From NCBI GenBank assembly GCA_035290065.1, contig DATDVD010000102.1, positions 1-27,242 of the forward strand: a stretch of DNA of 27,242 nucleotides, written 5' to 3'. Both the position numbers and the translations under genes were made by a program. The notes under the pieces were generated by a model. That model was not told the DNA's origin, ran no database searches, and saw only the letters and a list, made by a program, of their open reading frames with translations. The stretch is from DATDVD01 sp035290065 (GTDB lineage Bacteria > Pseudomonadota > Gammaproteobacteria > Coxiellales > Coxiellaceae). Positions 23,558 through 27,242 of this stretch are shown here, one piece after another. The stretch's first letter is position 1; each line of letters begins with the position of its first letter.

Positions 23558-26096
23558 AAAAAGACTCCCTCTTAAGAGCGGGAATGGCTTCCAATTCCAC
23601 CAAGCTTTCTCCTTCGGTTAGCTTGATCAAACGAACACCTTGAGTGTTTCTGCCAATCACAGACACTTCGTTGACATGTGTTCGGACCATGGTGCCTTTA
23701 TCAGAGATCATGAGAAATTCATCCGCTTCATTCACTTGAACCGCGCCAATGACAGGGCCATTGCGATCATTCACCTGAATAGCCATCACTCCCTGCCCTC
23801 CCCGACCAATTTTCCGATAATCCTCGGTTTTGGTTCGCTGCCCATATCCATGGGCTGTTGCTGTTAAAATAGTAGCACTTTGCTCTAAAATCAATAAAGC
23901 GATCACTTTTTGCGTCGATTTAAGTTTAATTCCACGTACTCCGGAAGCCGTTCGGCCCATTGTTCGGACGTCGTCTTCTCCAAATCGAATCGCTTTTCCA
24001 GCTGAGGTTAATAATAAAATGTTTTGCTGACCATCGGTAATGCTGGCATCCACGAGCTCATCCCCCGGTTGAAGATCGATGGCGATCTTTCCACTTTGAC
24101 GAGGACGGTTAAATTCCGTGAGCGAAACTTTTTTCACCCGCCCTTGTTGAGTGGCCATAAAAACAAACCGATTTTCTGAAAATTCACTTAACGGTAAAAT
24201 AGCACTGATATGCTCCTGAGCCTCCAGTGGCAATAAGTTGACAATCGGCCGTCCGCGCGCGGTACGACTGGCTTGCGGTATTTGATATGTTTTTAACCAG
24301 TACACTTTTCCTAAGCTCGAGAAACACAAAATAGTGTCATGCGAATGAGCCACAATTAATTTGCGTACCACATCCTCTTCTTTCATGGCGGTAGCCGCTT
24401 TACCGCGTCCGCCCCGATGTTGGGCTTCATAATCCGATAAAGATTGGGTTTTTACATACCCTTCTCGTGATAACGTGACGACTCGATCTTCTTCTTCAAT
24501 TAAATCCTCATGCGTTAAATCGACTTGAGAATCTAAAATTTGAGTTCTGCGTGCATCACCAAATTGCTCTTTAATATCGAGAAGTTCGTCTCGAATCACT
24601 TGATGGAGGCGATCCGAATGGTTTAAAATTTTAAGTAAAGATTTAATTGTTTCAACCAATTCCATGTATTCGTTGCTTATTTTTTCTTTCTCAAGGCTCG
24701 TCAACCGATGAAGTTTTAACTCTAAAATAGCTTGCGCCTGCTCCGGCGATAACGAATATCCCTTTTCTTGTACGCCATAGCTGGCACTCAATCCTTCCGG
24801 CCGCATGTGTTCGGCAAAATCGCCTTTTAACAAAGTTTCCACGGTACCCGGTTCCCAGACGGCCATTAGCATGGCCTCTTTGGCTTCTTGAGGGGTTTTA
24901 GCTATTTTAATCAAAGCAATCAGCGGATCAATATTAGCTAATGCCACGGTGAGGCCTTCCAACAAGTGGGCTTTTTCACGCGCTTTACGTAACTCAAAAA
25001 CCGATCGGCGTGTCACCACGTCGCGGCGATGCTGCACAAAAGCCTCGAGCATTTGTTTCAACGTTAAAAGTTTAGGCTGCCCTTGGTCTAACGCCACCAT
25101 ATTGATCCCAAATACCACTTGCAGCTGCGTATGGGCATATAAATTATTGAGGATTACTTCTGGCTGCTCACCCCGACGGACTTCAATTACCATTCGCATG
25201 CCGGCTTTATCCGATTCATCTCGCAAGGCCGTAATCCCTTCTACTTGTTTTTCTTTGACCAGCTCGCCAATTTTTTCCAATAACCGGGCTTTATTGACTT
25301 GATAAGGTAATTCGGTAACCACAATCATGGATTTACCGGAATTATCGGTTTCAATCTCGGCTTGAGCGCGTATTTGAATTCGCCCACGGCCTGTACGATA
25401 AGCGCTGGCAATACCTGCCCGTCCATTAATAATCCCCTGCGTAGGAAAATCAGGCCCTGGAATGTGTTCCATTAATTCTTGAATACCAATCTCAGGATTA
25501 TCAATTAATTGAAGGGTTGCATTAATAACTTCATTTAAATTATGAGGAGGGATGTTAGTAGCCATTCCCACAGCAATGCCGGAACTCCCATTAATGAGTA
25601 AATTGGGAACCCGTGTAGGCAAAACGACTGGGGCTTGTTCGCTGCCATCATAATTGGGCACGAAATCCACCGTTTCTTTATCCAAATCCGCCAATAACGT
25701 ATGGGCTAATTTTGACATTCGAATTTCGGTATACCGCATAGCCGCAGGCGCATCACCATCGACCGATCCAAAGTTGCCTTGCCCATCTACCAACAAATAG
25801 CGCAAACTAAAAGGCTGAGCCATTCGAACAATCGTGTCATAGACGGCGGTATCGCCATGAGGATGGTATTTACCAATCACATCCCCCACAATACGGGCGG
25901 ATTTTTTATAGGGCTTGTTCCAATCGTTATGAAGCTCATGCATCGCATATAAGGCGCGACGATGGACAGGCTTTAAACCGTCTCGTACATCCGGCAAGGC
26001 ACGCCCAATAATGACGCTCATCGCATAGTCCAGATAGGACTGCTTTAACTCGTTCTCAATCGTAACCGATCGTATCTCATGTGCTAGCTCAGACAT
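23541..26096 (-). CDS. gyrA: DNA gyrase subunit A
   Basis: This 851-residue protein is the breaking-rejoining subunit of DNA gyrase, which with GyrB introduces negative supercoils. The catalytic tyrosine is Tyr122 (MRYTEIR). The quinolone-determining region shows HPHGDTAVYD: position 83 is Thr and position 87 is Asp. The GyrA box QHRGGRG is at 559-565, followed by the beta-pinwheel C-terminal domain. It is about 24 residues shorter than E. coli GyrA because it lacks most of the acidic tail. AAGGA precedes the ATG and an extended -10 lies 41-49 bases upstream. It leads the gyrA-serC-aroA-cmk cluster. Confidence 0.98.
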   Translation of the reverse strand: MSELAHEIRSVTIENELKQSYLDYAMSVIIGRALPDVRDGLKPVHRRALYAMHELHNDWNKPYKKSARIVGDVIGKYHPHGDTAVYDTIVRMAQPFSLRYLLVDGQGNFGSVDGDAPAAMRYTEIRMSKLAHTLLADLDKETVDFVPNYDGSEQAPVVLPTRVPNLLINGSSGIAVGMATNIPPHNLNEVINATLQLIDNPEIGIQELMEHIPGPDFPTQGIINGRAGIASAYRTGRGRIQIRAQAEIETDNSGKSMIVVTELPYQVNKARLLEKIGELVKEKQVEGITALRDESDKAGMRMVIEVRRGEQPEVILNNLYAHTQLQVVFGINMVALDQGQPKLLTLKQMLEAFVQHRRDVVTRRSVFELRKAREKAHLLEGLTVALANIDPLIALIKIAKTPQEAKEAMLMAVWEPGTVETLLKGDFAEHMRPEGLSASYGVQEKGYSLSPEQAQAILELKLHRLTSLEKEKISNEYMELVETIKSLLKILNHSDRLHQVIRDELLDIKEQFGDARRTQILDSQVDLTHEDLIEEEDRVVTLSREGYVKTQSLSDYEAQHRGGRGKAATAMKEEDVVRKLIVAHSHDTILCFSSLGKVYWLKTYQIPQASRTARGRPIVNLLPLEAQEHISAILPLSEFSENRFVFMATQQGRVKKVSLTEFNRPRQSGKIAIDLQPGDELVDASITDGQQNILLLTSAGKAIRFGEDDVRTMGRTASGVRGIKLKSTQKVIALLILEQSATILTATAHGYGQRTKTEDYRKIGRGGQGVMAIQVNDRNGPVIGAVQVNEADEFLMISDKGTMVRTHVNEVSVIGRNTQGVRLIKLTEGESLVELEAIPALKRESFCDTSL

Positions 26097-26136
26097 CTTT
26101 ATTTCCTTGGAAATTCAATAGGATAAATATCCGCCT

Positions 26137-26145
26137 ATTATATCA
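26137..26145 (-). promoter_or_regulatory. Extended -10 promoter element of gyrA
   Basis: TGATATAAT on the minus strand is a full extended -10 match. The same nine bases occur in the promoter at 3554-3562. No clear -35 lies at normal spacing. The predicted start near 26130 gives a leader of about 34 bases with AAGGA before the ATG. Confidence 0.65.
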
Positions 26146-26227
26146 TATTAAGGTTTTAAGGCTAGTTTTTTAGAGAGTTTTTGTATACCATAGGCTGTTT
26201 TAAAAGGCTGAAGAAGGAGAGGAAATT

Positions 26228-27242
26228 ATGCAGCAGGTGGATGAATTACTACAGGCCCGTTGGGTATTACCCATTCAGCCCGAAGAAACCTTATTAGAAC
26301 ACCATACTATTGTGGTTCACCAGGGTCGAATCCTCGATTTACTACCTTCGGACGCAGCGAAGGCTCAATATCAAGGCAAAATCACCGAGCTGCCGGATCA
26401 CATCGTATTGCCAGGGTTGGTGAATGCCCATGCTCACTCCCCCATGTCTTTGTTTCGAGGATTAGCAGACGACTTACCTTTAATGACCTGGTTACAAAAC
26501 CATATGTGGCCTGCCGAAGGAGATGTCTTAAGCCCAGAGAGTATTCGAGACGGTATGGAATTAGCCATGGCAGAAATGATCCGAGGAGGAACCACGTGCT
26601 TTAACGAGCATTATTTTTATCCCAAAGTCATTGCAGAGGCCGTGGAGCAATCGGGTATGCGTGCCTTGATTGGGTTAATTATTATGAGCGTGCCCACAGG
26701 CTGGGCTAAGACGGAAGAGGAATATTTTGAAAAAGCTGAATCTCTGTTAGCTCAATCCCCTCCGTCGGATCGCATTCAATGGGCATTAGCACCTCATGCC
26801 CCTTATACGGTAAGTGATAATAGTTTTAGAAAAATTAAACAGTTATCGGATAAATATAATCTTCCTGTTCATATTCATTTGCATGAAACAGACACCGAAG
26901 TAGAAGGCAGTTTAACGCAATACAAGCAGCGGCCGTTTGCCCGTTTAGAATCACTGGGCTTGGTTAATGAACGATTAATAGCCGTGCATATGGTCCAATT
27001 AACCGCTGAAGAAATCCGTGCCTGTCATGACAATAATGTCAGCATGGTGCACTGTCCTGAATCTAATTTAAAACTAGGTAGCGGTATCGCTCCCCTGACG
27101 GCGTTGATGGCCGCTTCTGTTAATGTGGCTTTAGGGACCGACGGCGCTGCCAGCAATAATGATTTGGATATGTGGGGGGAATTGCGTACCGCTTCTTTCT
27201 TAGCGAAGGGAGCAGAGCGTAACCCCTCTACTCTACCCGCCT
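26228..27242 (+). CDS. mtaD: 5-methylthioadenosine / S-adenosylhomocysteine deaminase (TRZ/ATZ amidohydrolase), partial
   Basis: The first 338 residues are present and the gene runs off the right edge. It is a metal-dependent amidohydrolase of the TRZ/ATZ branch. The metal ligands His68 and His70 are in NAHAHSPM, His219 and Glu220 are in HLHET, His254 is in AVHM and Asp305 is in GTDGAASNNDLDM. That last motif and HAHSPMSLFRG are characteristic of MTA/SAH deaminases, which recycle methylthioadenosine and S-adenosylhomocysteine by deamination. AAGGAG at 26214-26219 lies eight bases before the ATG. It is divergent from gyrA across 131 bases, an arrangement I recall from Pseudomonas, where mtaD lies near gyrA. 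The exact purine substrate is not proven. Confidence 0.9.
   Translation, partial: MQQVDELLQARWVLPIQPEETLLEHHTIVVHQGRILDLLPSDAAKAQYQGKITELPDHIVLPGLVNAHAHSPMSLFRGLADDLPLMTWLQNHMWPAEGDVLSPESIRDGMELAMAEMIRGGTTCFNEHYFYPKVIAEAVEQSGMRALIGLIIMSVPTGWAKTEEEYFEKAESLLAQSPPSDRIQWALAPHAPYTVSDNSFRKIKQLSDKYNLPVHIHLHETDTEVEGSLTQYKQRPFARLESLGLVNERLIAVHMVQLTAEEIRACHDNNVSMVHCPESNLKLGSGIAPLTALMAASVNVALGTDGAASNNDLDMWGELRTASFLAKGAERNPSTLPA

Noticed and set aside
25840..25860. Thr at GyrA position 83 as a quinolone-resistance change
   Set aside because: Thr83 is the normal residue in several gammaproteobacteria such as Pseudomonas, so it is not evidence of a selected mutation.
1..27242. Search for CRISPR arrays, tRNA or rRNA genes, insertion sequences and toxin-antitoxin pairs
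   Set aside because: No regularly spaced repeats, cloverleaf-like segments, transposase motifs or paired small toxin/antitoxin frames were seen by reading; a tRNAscan or ISfinder search was not possible.

Overview
The window reads as a chromosomal segment of a gammaproteobacterium, most likely of the order Legionellales (Coxiella / Rickettsiella / Legionella type). This is inferred, not proven. The reasons are the gyrA-serC-aroA-cmk-rpsA-lapA-lapB gene order, with a TRZ/ATZ-type MTA/SAH deaminase divergent from gyrA; a class II (Coxiella-like) EPSP synthase; and a set of secreted or transport genes typical of intracellular members: a histidine acid phosphatase, a Pht-like MFS carrier, an aromatic amino acid permease and a TauE/SafE protein. 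Base composition looks AT-rich by eye. No tRNA, rRNA, CRISPR array or insertion sequence was recognised.

Layout. (1) 1-813, minus: a tyrosine recombinase that runs off the left edge. (2) 896-3525: a small secreted protein with two cysteine-rich repeats, convergent with a secreted histidine acid phosphatase, which follows an unrecognised 372-residue two-TM protein with a clear promoter. (3) 3717-5224, plus: an SDR oxidoreductase and alpha/beta hydrolase pair downstream of a perfect 14-bp palindrome. (4) 5221-8600: a YbiT-type ABC-F ATPase, divergent from a single-chain fusion of an MlaF-like ATPase and an MlaE-like permease. (5) 8721-9130: an orphan 115-residue alanine-rich protein with a textbook terminator. 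(6) 9140-14809, minus: an MFS carrier and a two-gene RND efflux pump (periplasmic adaptor plus inner-membrane pump, no outer-membrane channel). (7) 14853-17247, minus: an aromatic amino acid permease, a TauE/SafE permease and a small secreted protein. (8) 17279-26096, minus: lapB, lapA, rpsA, cmk, aroA, serC, gyrA, tightly packed and overlapping. (9) 26228 to the right edge, plus: an MTA/SAH deaminase, cut by the window end.

How the parts fit. The gyrA block is the conserved core: supercoiling, serine/PLP synthesis, the shikimate step, CMP recycling, ribosomal S1, and LapA/LapB control of lipopolysaccharide. Compared with relatives it lacks pheA, hisC and tyrA between serC and aroA, ihfB between rpsA and lapA, and pyrF after lapB. 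An aromatic amino acid permease lies just downstream on the same strand, which fits import of Tyr/Trp/Phe.

Several start codons were moved inward from the longest possible frame because a promoter and/or Shine-Dalgarno site lies inside the longer frame, or a signal peptide marks the true N-terminus (3525, 7080, 10453, 17247, 18678). The most unusual items are the MlaF-MlaE fusion, the twin-repeat secreted protein, the orphan 115-residue gene, the perfect palindrome at 3617-3648, the long hairpin between rpsA and lapA, and the compact AroA.
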